Numbered from the stretch's first letter, positions 29,155 to 37,436 are shown. The stretch is DNA of 57,627 nucleotides from Levilactobacillus namurensis DSM 19117 (GCF_001434785.1 NZ_AZDT01000062.1:1-57627), one strand, 5' to 3'. Numbers and translations are program-made. The notes: generated by a model not told the origin, from the sequence alone.

Positions 29155-29604
29155 CTATTTAGCCGGATCCAAGCGAAATCGCCAACTGTTATCCTGGCGA
29201 TACGCTACCAGGTGATAAGCCGGTTCCGGGTCAAAGATTCCCAGATCGATTGTCTCCTGGTGGTCATCGGCCGTCAGCCGAATGAACCGCTGTTCGAAGA
29301 AGGAGTGTAAGACCTCCGCGTAAACACCGCGCTTACGGGCCCGGGCAACGGCACTGCTCAACGTATACCCTTGGTCGAGAAACTGTTTGATCTGCTTGAC
29401 CTGAATCACAGTTTTATAGGAGAACTTGCGGTTGCCCCCCTCCGTTAATTCTGAACTTTGGATATACCCCTTACGTTCCCAGTACCGCAGCTGACTGGTC
29501 GAGACCCCCGTGACCCGGGCAACATCCCCGATTCCCAGGATCATTTCATCAATTGGCACTTTTTTTAAAAAATTAGCAACATCGTTTTCTAACACGGCGA
29601 CCAC
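29155..29604 (-). CDS. MerR family transcriptional regulator
   Basis: The 149-residue protein has an N-terminal winged helix (GIGDVARVTGVSTSQLRYWERKG, residues about 23-45, broken by reading) and the GGNRKFSY wing. A dimerisation helix (VKQIKQFLDQGYTLSSAVARA) follows. The short C-terminal domain (about 40 residues) has no metal-binding cysteines, so a small organic ligand or stress signal is more likely than a metal. The start is GTG 29604 or 29595; both have purine-rich sites. It is divergent from the DHA2 exporter at 29803 with back-to-back promoters sharing a palindrome, so it very likely controls that exporter. Confidence 0.87.
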   Translation of the reverse strand: MVAVLENDVANFLKKVPIDEMILGIGDVARVTGVSTSQLRYWERKGYIQSSELTEGGNRKFSYKTVIQVKQIKQFLDQGYTLSSAVARARKRGVYAEVLHSFFEQRFIRLTADDHQETIDLGIFDPEPAYHLVAYRQDNSWRFRLDPAK

Positions 29605-29701
29605 CTTAGTCCTTTAATTGGCCAACACCCAGCTTATCCGGATGAAAGCACTTGTGAATCTTGTAAAATTATTTCATCTTATTGTTTACTTTTCTCCAAA
29701 C

Positions 29702-29763
29702 AGTATATATTTTCTAAAACGGTTGTCAAGCTAGTTGACAAAGGAGCTCAATCTGCGTATATT
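29702..29763. promoter_or_regulatory. Back-to-back divergent promoters with shared palindrome
   Basis: The perfect inverted repeat TTGTCAAgctagTTGACAA (29723-29741) contains both -35 boxes. To the right TTGACA (29735-29740), 17 bases, TATATT (29758-29763) drives the exporter. To the left, on the minus strand, TTGACA (29729-29724), 16 bases, TATACT (29707-29702) drives merR. A dimer bound at the repeat would cover both -35 boxes at once. Confidence 0.75.
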
Positions 29764-29802
29764 TGTTCCAGAAATAATTTTTAGGATAAAGAGGGAATTA
29801 AT

Positions 29803-31296
29803 TTGGGAAAAGCAATTGATACCAACGGTAAGTCCTATAACCGGGGCTTACTGGTGGCGCTTCTATTGATTGGAAGTTTTTGTACCGTCTTAAACCAAAC
29901 GATTCTGTCGACCGCCTTTCCAACCTTAATGAAGGCTTTCGACGTTTCGACATCTACTGTTCAATGGTTGACCACGGGGTTCTTGTTGGTCAACGGGATC
30001 ATGATCCCCATCAGCGCTTGGCTGATCAACAGTATCAGTTCTAAGTGGCTTTATATCGGGGCCATGACCATCTTCTTAGCCGGGACCATCATCTGCTGGT
30101 CCGCCATCAACTTCCCGATGATGTTAATCGGGCGGTTGATTCAGGCCGTGGGGGTCGGAATCTCGATGCCGCTCCTGCAAACCATGATGCTAACGATCTT
30201 CCCCGCCAACAAACGGGGAACGGCCATGGGACTAGCCGGAATCGTTGTCGGTTTAGCCCCAGCGATTGGCCCGACCCTGTCTGGGTGGGTCATCGATAAC
30301 GCAACTTGGCGGGACTTATTCGGGATGATCATCCCCATCGTCGCCGTCGTGATCATTGCCAGCTTCTGGATCATGCGTAGTGTTCTGGAAACTGAAAAGT
30401 CACCGTTAGACTTCCTGTCCGTCTTACTCTCTACGATTGGGTTCGGGAGCATGCTGTACGGCTTCTCCTCCGTCGGGGACAACGGCTGGGGCAGCACCAA
30501 GGTCCTCTCGACGCTGATTGTCGGGGTCATCTTCGTTGCCCTGTTTATCTGGCGGCAACTCAAGATGGACGACCCATTCCTGAACTTCCGGGTCTACAAG
30601 TCTAAGGAGTTCACGGTCTCTGCCATCCTGAGTTCCGTGGTCATGATGGCCATGGTCGGGGTCGAAATGGTTATTCCGCTGTACCTACAAATGGTCAAGG
30701 GAATGTCGGCCTTCCACTCCGGGTTGACCCTCTTAGCGGGAGCCCTAATGATGGGGATTATGAGTCCCATTACCGGACGCGCATTTGACCGCTTCGGCGC
30801 CAAGCGTCTGGCTTTAATGGGGATGTTCCTCTTAACGGCCGGGACGTTACCGTTTGCCTGGCTGACTAAGGATTCAGCCACCATGTACATCGTGGTCCTC
30901 TACGCCATTCGGATGTTCGGGATTGCCATGGTCATGATGCCTGCAACCACTGCCGGGATGAACGCCTTACCCATGAACTTAATCAGCCACGGGACGGCGG
31001 TCAACAACACCCAACGGCAAGTCGCCAGTTCCGTGGGGACGGCGCTGCTGGTCAGTGTCTTGACTAACGTGACTAAGAACCAGATGCCAGCTAAGCACCT
31101 CTTGACCACGAATCCATTGGCTTACGCCGATCACGCAATCAACGCGACTCTGTCGGGGTACCACGCTGCTTTCTGGATCGCCATCGGCTTCAGTGTCGTC
31201 GCTTTAATTGTGGCGATGTTCTTAAAGGGCAGCAACCACTCCACTCACGTTGCTGATAGTGAACCGGCAATGGCTAAAGGAGGTGCCGCAGAATGA
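29803..31296 (+). CDS. MFS transporter, DHA2 (EmrB/QacA) drug:H+ antiporter family
   Basis: A 497-residue, 14-helix proton-coupled exporter. Family signals are LNQTILSTAFPTLMKAFDVS in the first helix-loop, the RLIQAVGVGISMPLLQTMM motif region, and the antiporter motif C segment GLAPAIGPTLSGWVI. The start is TTG 29803 with a GAGGG ribosome binding site. The stop overlaps the next gene's ATG (ATGA), so it is translated together with the DUF4811 protein. The substrate is unknown; such proteins export toxic organic compounds. Control by the divergent MerR protein is likely. Confidence 0.9.
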   Translation: MGKAIDTNGKSYNRGLLVALLLIGSFCTVLNQTILSTAFPTLMKAFDVSTSTVQWLTTGFLLVNGIMIPISAWLINSISSKWLYIGAMTIFLAGTIICWSAINFPMMLIGRLIQAVGVGISMPLLQTMMLTIFPANKRGTAMGLAGIVVGLAPAIGPTLSGWVIDNATWRDLFGMIIPIVAVVIIASFWIMRSVLETEKSPLDFLSVLLSTIGFGSMLYGFSSVGDNGWGSTKVLSTLIVGVIFVALFIWRQLKMDDPFLNFRVYKSKEFTVSAILSSVVMMAMVGVEMVIPLYLQMVKGMSAFHSGLTLLAGALMMGIMSPITGRAFDRFGAKRLALMGMFLLTAGTLPFAWLTKDSATMYIVVLYAIRMFGIAMVMMPATTAGMNALPMNLISHGTAVNNTQRQVASSVGTALLVSVLTNVTKNQMPAKHLLTTNPLAYADHAINATLSGYHAAFWIAIGFSVVALIVAMFLKGSNHSTHVADSEPAMAKGGAAE

Positions 31297-32018
31297 TTGT
31301 GATTCTTTTAATCTTAGCGGTCATCGGAGCTTTCGTCTGCTACGTCTACATGTCCAACCGCGTACTCAGTAACCTGATCACCCTAGGCTTGATTCTGGTC
31401 ATGGGTGTCAGTGGCGTCTTCATCGTGAAGAATGACCGCGACCACTATGGCCTGCATAACGTCACCACCACTACGACTCAGACCATCTACTCGGCCTCTC
31501 CTTCCAAGCAGATGCCCATGATGATCTACCAATCACTGGGAACTGCTGATAAGCACCGGGTCTACGTCTACAAGACCAGCGCCAACGCGAAAAAGACGCA
31601 CCACACGACGGCTAAGGTCACCACGACCAACACGGTCAAACGGACCACGGGTAAGAACCGGATTGTGACCCAAAAGACTTACCGGGAATACCAGTCGAAA
31701 GCCTACAAGTTCTGGTTCGGCCTGGCCGATAACGGTCACCAATACGTCAAGGAACACAATACGATCTACCTGAACCGGAATTGGACGGTCCTCAGTACCC
31801 AACAGGCCAAGCAACTGCAAAAGAAGGCGCAGTCTAAGACCTACCAGGCCCAACAAAAGAAGGCCGCCAAAGCCTATGTTCAAAAGCAAGTGATGGCTGC
31901 CATGACTAAGGATCCGACCATGAGTGCCGCTCAACGGCAAAAGGTCATCCAACAAGCCACGGCCGCGTACCAAGCGCAAGCCATGCAACAACTGATTACC
32001 CAAATTAAACAAGGCTAA
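31293..32018 (+). CDS. DUF4811-type membrane-anchored protein
   Basis: This 241-residue protein has two N-terminal membrane helices (about 1-20 and 28-47). A Thr/Lys-rich extracytoplasmic domain follows (TTTTTQTIYSA, KTSANAKKTHHTTAKVTTT). The C-terminal third, rich in Gln/Ala/Lys, is likely coiled coil. It overlaps the exporter gene by four bases. DUF4811 proteins accompany DHA2 exporters in lactobacilli, but I know no proven role. It could be an accessory that links the exporter to the envelope. Function is unassigned. Confidence 0.75.
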   Translation: MIVILLILAVIGAFVCYVYMSNRVLSNLITLGLILVMGVSGVFIVKNDRDHYGLHNVTTTTTQTIYSASPSKQMPMMIYQSLGTADKHRVYVYKTSANAKKTHHTTAKVTTTNTVKRTTGKNRIVTQKTYREYQSKAYKFWFGLADNGHQYVKEHNTIYLNRNWTVLSTQQAKQLQKKAQSKTYQAQQKKAAKAYVQKQVMAAMTKDPTMSAAQRQKVIQQATAAYQAQAMQQLITQIKQG

Positions 32019-32043
32019 CCCAGCATTTAACGGGTTAACGACG

Positions 32044-32088
32044 AAAAGGCGGGTCCCCCATCAACTTCTGGGGGACCCGCCTTTTCCT
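32044..32088 (+). terminator. Terminator of the exporter operon
   Basis: AAAAGGCGGGTCCCCC pairs with GGGGGACCCGCCTTTT in a 16-bp perfect stem with a 10-base loop, followed by a T-rich tail. Confidence 0.9.
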
Positions 32089-32131
32089 GTATCCTTAGTG
32101 ATCGACCGCAATGCATGCGGCTTAGAAGCCA

Positions 32132-32164
32132 AAAAAATAGCGGAGGCCTATCGCCTGCCGCTAA
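32132..32164 (-). terminator. Terminator of the small MerR-like gene
   Basis: On the minus strand AGCGG/CCGCT and AGGC/GCCT arms form a hairpin followed by T7, after the stop at 32187. Confidence 0.8.
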
Positions 32165-32186
32165 TCATCTTCTTGGTTTGAGTCAG

Positions 32187-32423
32187 CTAGACCTGAGTCA
32201 TCTTGGCCTGGGCTTGCCGACAACGCGGCATTAAGCCGGATAAGTCACTCAAAGACGTGCCGTTATCCTGAAAGCATTGAATCATATCGATCCAATACAG
32301 ATCGGAGTCATCGAATTCCGTTGCCGAGTGGTCGGTCCCCAATAATCCGTTCTTGACGTACTCCTCTACGCGCTGCTTGTCAACGTGCGCTGATTGCGCC
32401 AATTCAGTTAAGTTCATCTTCAT
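32187..32423 (-). CDS. Small MerR-type helix-turn-helix protein without effector domain
   Basis: From ATG 32423 (eight bases after GGGG) the protein is only 78 residues. It holds a MerR-like winged helix (LTELAQSAHVDKQRVEEYVKNGLL, broken by reading), DDSDLYWIDMIQCFQDNG and a short C-terminal helix. The dimerisation and effector regions of full MerR proteins are missing. It could be a genuine mini-regulator of the kind seen in lactobacilli or the remnant of a longer gene; there is no downstream frame that would restore one. It has its own terminator, which favours a real gene. Confidence 0.7.
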   Translation of the reverse strand: MKMNLTELAQSAHVDKQRVEEYVKNGLLGTDHSATEFDDSDLYWIDMIQCFQDNGTSLSDLSGLMPRCRQAQAKMTQV

Positions 32424-32550
32424 CGTCACTACCCCACTTTCTTTACTGCTTTTTTATCAATGAGAGTATCATACAACCGCTATTTTGAAAAAGCAACCCT
32501 TCCACGCTAACTTTTTTTACCAATTTTTTACACTAATTTTGGCAGGAGTC

Positions 32551-32579
32551 TTTACCCCCATTTAGGGTAAGCGTAGACT
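32551..32579 (+). promoter_or_regulatory. azlC promoter with embedded inverted repeat
   Basis: TTTACC (32551-32556), 17 bases, TAGACT (32574-32579). The perfect 6-bp inverted repeat TTACCC/GGGTAA (32552-32557 and 32565-32570) overlaps the -35 and spacer and could be an operator. Confidence 0.5.
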
Positions 32580-32640
32580 AGTTTTTAACCCATTAGTAAT
32601 GGACTAAATTGACCATTTCTTTACGAAAGGAGTCCTGCCT

Positions 32641-33345
32641 ATGACCCCAGACCTCACGTTTCGGGCTGTCCTGAAAGACGTCCTGCCCACCGTCTTCGGT
32701 TACATCGGTGTGGGCCTAGCCTTCGGGATCGTTGCCCACACCAGCCACCTCAGCCTTCTGATGGTGGCCGCGCTGTCCTTTATCGTCTACGCCGGGTCGG
32801 CTCAGTTCATCATCACTAGTATGCTCCTGGCCGGGAATCCGCTATCCGCCATTATTTTTTCCACGTTTTTGGTTAATTCCCGGATGATCCTTATGAGCAC
32901 CAGCCTCGCGCGCTACTTCCGCCACGAATCCTTAGGCAAGAACCTGATGCTGGGTGCGCTGGTCACCGACGAGACCTTCGCTTTAGCCATGAACAAGCAG
33001 AACCACACTCAGGGGCGGTTAAGCTACGCTTGGCAGAACGCGGCGAACTGGGTCGCCTACTTAGTCTGGGGCGGTTCGACCATCATCGGGGCCATCCTAG
33101 GTGGTTTGATTCCCAACCCCGACCAGTTCGGCTTTGACTTCGCCCTGACCGCCATGTTCATCGGCCTGGTCTACCTCCAATTGATCAGTGACCGCCACCT
33201 GGGAATGACCCGCCAACTCCTGGTGATGGCTTGTGTGGCCTTAAGTTATTATCTCATGATTCGGGTTCTCGACGCCAACTTATCGCTCTTGGGGGCCACG
33301 ATTGTGGGCTGTTTGTTCGGAATGGAGATGAAGCGATGTCATTGA
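32641..33345 (+). CDS. azlC: AzlC family branched-chain amino acid exporter, large subunit
   Basis: This 234-residue membrane protein of the LIV-E family forms a proton-driven exporter of branched-chain amino acids (and azaleucine) together with AzlD. The N-terminal segment GYIGVGLAFGIVAHTSHLS and the ALSFIVYAGSAQFI motif are characteristic. It overlaps azlD by ten bases, indicating coupling. The ATG at 32641 has an AAAGGAG site nine bases upstream. No Lrp or AzlB regulator is adjacent. Confidence 0.92.
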   Translation: MTPDLTFRAVLKDVLPTVFGYIGVGLAFGIVAHTSHLSLLMVAALSFIVYAGSAQFIITSMLLAGNPLSAIIFSTFLVNSRMILMSTSLARYFRHESLGKNLMLGALVTDETFALAMNKQNHTQGRLSYAWQNAANWVAYLVWGGSTIIGAILGGLIPNPDQFGFDFALTAMFIGLVYLQLISDRHLGMTRQLLVMACVALSYYLMIRVLDANLSLLGATIVGCLFGMEMKRCH

Positions 33346-33668
33346 CCTTAACGGAACTCTGGGTCGTCTTGGGATGTGGCGCCGTCACGTTACTGTCCCG
33401 GGTCCTCCCTTTCGCCCTTTTGAAAAAATTTAAGCTCCCCGCCGGCGTGATCGATTTTCTGACTTTTGTCCCCATCGCCATCATGACCGCGCTGTGCTGT
33501 CAGAACCTCTTCGTCGCCCATCCGGGACACTGGGCGACCCTCAACCTCGCCAACTGCTACGCCGCGATTCCCGCAACGTTAGCCGGCATCCTTACCAAGA
33601 GCTTATTGGCCGTGGTGGTCGTGGGCATCATGGCCATGGCGGTCTTGCGATACTTCCAGATTGGTTAG
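33336..33668 (+). CDS. azlD: AzlD family branched-chain amino acid exporter, small subunit
   Basis: I start at ATG 33336 (MSLTLTELWVVLGCGAVTLL), inside the azlC coding end, giving 110 residues with about four helices. The segments RVLPFALLKKFKLP and FVPIAIMTAL are typical AzlD. Longer readings begin inside azlC and are not supported. It pairs with AzlC. Confidence 0.92.
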   Translation: MSLTLTELWVVLGCGAVTLLSRVLPFALLKKFKLPAGVIDFLTFVPIAIMTALCCQNLFVAHPGHWATLNLANCYAAIPATLAGILTKSLLAVVVVGIMAMAVLRYFQIG

Positions 33669-34068
33669 TCACCTGGCCCACTGACCGTTGAATCGCTTAA
33701 CTGATCGTTTGGAGTGGCACAAAAAGCGGAGCTGGCTGCCTTTGGTCGCAGATTTCAGCACCGTAGCGTTATCGTTAAGCATGCAAAAGGCGTCTGGACG
33801 TTTGTCCAGACGCCTTTCCTACGTTTAGCCAAGGAGCAGACTGTAGCAGTCCCCCCAAACAGTGTTTCCTAATGTTTGAACAACATGTGTGCCTGCTAAA
33901 ACCCAATAATCAGGCAAGCCCCATTAGGTTTCGAATCAACAATACGCTTGGGGACCACGGCCTGTTGGTAAATCGTGTTCCGATATGGTTACACGACTGT
34001 AAGCCGAGCGGACGGCCAGACAAGGCAGATGACCGTCACGACTACTTTGGTTAGCATGTTTTAACGGA
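33669..34068. other. Intergenic gap
   Basis: Apart from the azlD terminator (33784-33818) I see no convincing gene, RNA or repeat. The short plus-strand frame at 33872-34054 lacks a ribosome binding site and resembles no family. Confidence 0.5.
33784..33818. terminator. azlCD terminator
   Basis: AAAGGCGTCTGGAC pairs with GTCCAGACGCCTTT around a GTTT loop, about 115 bases after azlD. Confidence 0.8.
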
Positions 34069-34473
34069 CTAGTCTTCGCTGTCGACCATCCGCCAGTTGC
34101 CTTCATCGGCCCGCGAGATATCGTTCAAGAACTTCAGAACCCGCTTGGCCCGGTCCGGTTGTTGGGCGTTCAACACGTTCAAGCCTTCCCCCGTAATCAT
34201 GGGCGCACTCAAGCGGAAGTTCTGTTCATCCTGTTCACCGGTCGCAAACGCCACCACGGTCTCTCCCGACTCGATCTGCGTGGTCAAGAAGAACATGGTA
34301 AAGTCATCGTCTGCCGTCATGTAAGCTGGCATGGCCCAGATATCCGGCGCAATCTCCTGCATCTCCCCGTCTAGGAACTTAAACTCCTTGTGGTTCGCTT
34401 GCGTTACCGGTTGCTTCAGCACCAACATCATCTTGGCAAATTCATCATCGCCTAATTGTAACTGGTCTTTCAT
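34069..34473 (-). CDS. Hypothetical protein, unassigned
   Basis: A 134-residue soluble acidic protein with no signal peptide, membrane helix or motif I recognise. It shows a mixed alpha/beta pattern (DIWAMPAYMTADDDFTMFFLT, broken by reading; TVVAFATGEQDEQNF) somewhat reminiscent of SseB-like small proteins, but this is weak. The ribosome binding site AGGAGG lies upstream of ATG 34473 and codon use matches the neighbours, so I take it as a real gene. It stands alone, followed by the minus-strand gap. Confidence 0.65.
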   Translation of the reverse strand: MKDQLQLGDDEFAKMMLVLKQPVTQANHKEFKFLDGEMQEIAPDIWAMPAYMTADDDFTMFFLTTQIESGETVVAFATGEQDEQNFRLSAPMITGEGLNVLNAQQPDRAKRVLKFLNDISRADEGNWRMVDSED

Positions 34474-34521
34474 GGTCGTTTTTCCTCCTTATGACGCTCC
34501 AGGCGTCCATCAGATGACAGC

Positions 34522-34554
34522 TAAAAAGGCGCCACGGTCAGTCGCCGAGCGCCT
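34522..34554 (-). terminator. Terminator after the GNAT gene
   Basis: On the minus strand AAGGCGC and GCGCCTT arms are followed by a T run, just after the stop at 34567. Confidence 0.75.
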
Positions 34555-34566
34555 TCACGTTTAAAG

Positions 34567-35154
34567 TTAGTTCATCACACTGATTGGCTTACCAATCTCG
34601 AGTTGCATATGGTCATAGACGTGGTCCCCAATCATCTGGGTCCCCGTAACCTGGTAACCCATCCGGTCATACAGGCGAAAAGCGCCCGGGTTCTCCCGGT
34701 CGACGTTCAACCCAATGACCGCTTGACGATCACGCCGGGCGTAGTACGGCAGAGCTTGTAACAACTGCCGACCAATCCCGTGACCTTGATAGTTCGGATC
34801 CACTGCCAGGGAGTCCAAGTACCACTCACCTGCGCTGGTTTCGGATTCCGCTTCGTACGGTTCGTCAAAAGCCGCACTCTGCGCGGTCAGATCTGCCATC
34901 ACATCATCTACGATCTCTTCTCGTTCTCCAGGATAGCCAAAGGCCACCCCCACGACTTGGCCATCGGCCTCGGCCACCACCGTGGTTGCCGCACCGGACA
35001 GGTATGTCGGGTTGCGGTACGCCGCCGTGATGACCTTCAGTAAGTCGGGGCCCGGAACGTCTTCCAGGTCGGTCAGAGCCATTTCATCATAGATCAAGTT
35101 CATCAGTGGCGCTATCTGAGGGGCGTCCACCGGTTGAGCTTCACGAATTATCAC
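34567..35154 (-). CDS. GNAT family N-acetyltransferase
   Basis: The 195-residue protein opens IIREAQPVDAPQIAPLMNL, a typical GNAT beginning. It has the acetyl-CoA pyrophosphate-binding loop NYQGHGIGRQLLQALPYYAR (positions about 135-155) and the NPGAFRLYDRMGY segment at the C-terminus. Substrate unknown. It is one of three GNAT proteins in the window and is not closely similar to the other two. Monocistronic with its own terminator. Confidence 0.85.
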   Translation of the reverse strand: MIIREAQPVDAPQIAPLMNLIYDEMALTDLEDVPGPDLLKVITAAYRNPTYLSGAATTVVAEADGQVVGVAFGYPGEREEIVDDVMADLTAQSAAFDEPYEAESETSAGEWYLDSLAVDPNYQGHGIGRQLLQALPYYARRDRQAVIGLNVDRENPGAFRLYDRMGYQVTGTQMIGDHVYDHMQLEIGKPISVMN

Positions 35155-35234
35155 AAAAAATCCTCCATTTCTCTAGTTCCATCACTAGATTAACGGAGGA
35201 TTAAAGAATTGTCAACGGATTTGCCAAGTCACGC

Positions 35235-35318
35235 TTAGTGCCCTAATCTACCAGCTGCTCGGTGACCGCAGAGTAGGCCAACTAAGAACAGGGTGCTCGC
35301 TGTAATCCAAGTACGCAT
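35235..35318 (-). CDS. Candidate 27-residue small membrane protein
   Basis: A short frame starts at ATG 35318 and stops at 35235. It has a good GGGAG ribosome binding site seven bases upstream and lies 18 bases after the DUF1003 gene stop. The product has a single hydrophobic stretch (ITASTLFLVGLLCG) and a basic tail with RAAGR. Position, site and the hydrophobic segment favour translation, but length is too small for certainty. It would be the third gene of the rluA-DUF1003 operon. Confidence 0.45.
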   Translation of the reverse strand: MRTWITASTLFLVGLLCGHRAAGRLGH

Positions 35319-35336
35319 CGTGGGACTCCCTTCGTG

Positions 35337-36080
35337 TTACCGTGCTGGTGGCGTCTTCTGCGCCGCCTCTCGTAATTCCGCAAGTTCTTGGCGAATCTCA
35401 CCTAGAATTTCCAATTGGAAGCGTTCAACTTCCATGGTGTGGGGCACCTGGTTCTGCGCCAGATGGTCCACTTTCGCATGGAGTAATCGTAGTTCGTGTT
35501 CGGACTTCAGGTTCACGTGATAGTCGTTTTCGGCCATCATCCGGTCCCGGTCCGCCGAGCGGTTCTGGCTCATCATAATGATGGGCGCCTGAATCGCGGC
35601 CACACAGCTAAGTACTAAATTTAACAGAATGTAGGGGTAGTTGTCAAAGTTCACCCCAAAGAGGTGCAACCCGTTGACCAGCATCCACCCTAGTAGCACG
35701 AACATAAAAATGAAGATAAAGCCCCAAGAACCGCCAAAGCGGGCTACATCGTCGGAAACCTTCTGACCAAACGTCAGGTTATCCGATAAGACTTCGTTCA
35801 CATCAATAATATCGTAATCATCGCTCTGCAAGGCCCGCGTCAACTTCTGGTTGATTTTCTTAGTTTGTTTGAGATCCGCATTGATCATCGCATCCACCCG
35901 CTCCAAGCGGTACTTCAAGAGGTGGTGTCCACAGATATAGTCCGTGGTCTTCGCCCGCGGATGGTCCCGCTTGATGCGATTCCGCAAGTCCGTCTCCAAC
36001 TCTGCGAGCTGTAAGGCGGATTCCAAAGAGATGGTTTCCCCATCTACCAAACACGTCACGTCACTCATGGTTTCTGTCAT
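35337..36080 (-). CDS. DUF1003 domain membrane protein
   Basis: A 247-residue protein with an N-terminal soluble part containing ICGHHLLKYRLERVDA, two membrane helices (about 118-138 and 150-170), and a C-terminal amphipathic coiled region (AENDYHVNLKSEHELRLLHAKVD, broken). The block SRSADRDRMMAEND-like sequence (QNRSADRDRMMAEND) is the DUF1003 hallmark. Its start overlaps the rluA stop (ATGA), so the two are coupled. Function is not established. Confidence 0.85.
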   Translation of the reverse strand: MTETMSDVTCLVDGETISLESALQLAELETDLRNRIKRDHPRAKTTDYICGHHLLKYRLERVDAMINADLKQTKKINQKLTRALQSDDYDIIDVNEVLSDNLTFGQKVSDDVARFGGSWGFIFIFMFVLLGWMLVNGLHLFGVNFDNYPYILLNLVLSCVAAIQAPIIMMSQNRSADRDRMMAENDYHVNLKSEHELRLLHAKVDHLAQNQVPHTMEVERFQLEILGEIRQELAELREAAQKTPPAR

Positions 36081-36982
36081 GCCTGTTGCCCTCCTGTCGT
36101 CTGCTCTAGCTTAGTGACCAACTGCTGCCAATCGGTCGGAACGGGACTGGTAAAGTGCCGCTCTTGGCCGCCAAAGGGATCCGTAAATTGCAGGCTGGCT
36201 GCGTGGAGCGCCTGTCGTTGCATCCCCGCAACTTCCGGACCATCGTAAAGGGCGTCACCAATCAGCGGATACCCTAACCACGCGAAGTGCGCCCGAATCT
36301 GGTGCGTCCGTCCCGTGTGCAGTTGAACCTTCACGACCGTGGCCTGAGGAAACCGTTGTTGCACCCAATACTCCGTCTTAGCGGGCTTTCCCGCTGGTGA
36401 GACCATCTGGTTATACCCGGTAGGATCCGAGGCTAAGGGTTGGTCGATCAGGCCATGGTCGGCGGGCAACTGCCCACTGACCACCGCCAAGTATCGCTTC
36501 TGCACGGCGTGTTGCGCTTGAAGCTGGCTGGCCAGACTATTGGCCAACCGGTGCCGGGCGACCCAGACCAGTCCACTGGTGAAGCGGTCCAGCCGGGTCA
36601 CAATGTGGGGCACTTGATTCTCCGCCCCCTCAGCAATCAAGTAGCCCTTGATGCGATTGACCAAGGTATCCGTCCGGTTCGCCGGTCCCGGAACCACGTT
36701 CAGTCCGGCCGGCTTATCGATCACCAACCAATCCCGGTTCTGGAAAAGAACCGTAATAGGCTCAGAACTCACGGCCACTGCCGGGTCAGCTGTTTCAGCG
36801 GGAAGGGACACCATGACCTGATCACCCACGTGGAGTGCCACAGCCGGCGTCTCGACTTGTCCGTTGACGCGAATAATACCCTGTCGTTTGAGGTCATTAA
36901 AGACCCGGTGGCTGACCCCCTGTTGTGCTAAAAATCGCTTCAAGCTGGTCACCGGTGTCGTGACCGACCAAGTTAAGTCCAT
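36077..36982 (-). CDS. RluA family pseudouridine synthase
   Basis: This 301-residue enzyme isomerises uridine to pseudouridine in rRNA or tRNA. An S4-like RNA-binding domain spans about residues 12-60. The catalytic motif is VTRLDRFTSGLV at 128-139 with D132 as the nucleophile, and the conserved GRTHQIRAHF block lies near 225. Lactobacilli carry several paralogues (RluD-like, YtzG-like), so target position is unclear. It is first in an operon with the DUF1003 gene and perhaps the 27-residue frame. Confidence 0.88.
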   Translation of the reverse strand: MDLTWSVTTPVTSLKRFLAQQGVSHRVFNDLKRQGIIRVNGQVETPAVALHVGDQVMVSLPAETADPAVAVSSEPITVLFQNRDWLVIDKPAGLNVVPGPANRTDTLVNRIKGYLIAEGAENQVPHIVTRLDRFTSGLVWVARHRLANSLASQLQAQHAVQKRYLAVVSGQLPADHGLIDQPLASDPTGYNQMVSPAGKPAKTEYWVQQRFPQATVVKVQLHTGRTHQIRAHFAWLGYPLIGDALYDGPEVAGMQRQALHAASLQFTDPFGGQERHFTSPVPTDWQQLVTKLEQTTGGQQA

Positions 36983-37157
36983 GGTAGTTGCTTCCTTTCT
37001 TCCGTCATCTGGACGCCGGGCAATCGCGACGATGACGTTCCGTTACCCAGCGCTCCCTATATGAGTTTTATTTTAACATATTGTTTAAACCCAGGGTCAC
37101 ATCCCCCACTTTCCCGGCAAAACTGGTTATAATAGAAGAAATAAAGGGGGAGTTATG

Positions 37158-37343
37158 ATGTTAGCCAAGAACATGATGACGGGGACACTCATCGCGGTTA
37201 TCGGCATCTGCTTGTTAATTTTTATGTTGGTTCAAGTCCTACCTAAGACCAAGACGGATCATGACGGACACGTCTTGACCCTGATCTATTCAGTGGTGGC
37301 CTTAGGAATCGTCGCAATGGGCGGCTGGATTTTTATGGCGTAA
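37158..37343 (+). CDS. Small two-helix membrane protein
   Basis: About 61 residues with two membrane helices (LIAVIGICLLIFMLVQVL and TLIYSVVALGIVAMGGWIF) joined by a short charged loop. I choose ATG 37158, five bases after GGGGGAG; the overlapping ATG at 37155 is equally in frame. A TATAAT (37128-37133) and a downstream terminator make it a self-contained unit. Function unknown. Confidence 0.65.
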   Translation: MLAKNMMTGTLIAVIGICLLIFMLVQVLPKTKTDHDGHVLTLIYSVVALGIVAMGGWIFMA

Positions 37344-37403
37344 CACTTGTATCGAGTTTGAAACCAAGGTAGCTAGTCAACCCGATATCGTGACAGCATC
37401 GAA

Positions 37404-37436
37404 GAAGTCTGGACACTTTGTCCGGGCTCTTTTTTT
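37404..37436 (+). terminator. Terminator of the small membrane protein gene
   Basis: AGTCTGGAC pairs with GTCCGGGCT (one G-T) around ACTTT, followed by seven T. Confidence 0.8.

Noticed and set aside
33784-33818. Relation between this terminator (GGCGTCTGGAC) and the 18-bp repeat arm at 53551
   Set aside because: Only a short GC-rich core is shared, as expected between unrelated hairpins.
33872-34054. 60-residue plus-strand frame in the azlD gap
   Set aside because: No ribosome binding site, no hydrophobic or conserved pattern, and codon use unlike neighbours.
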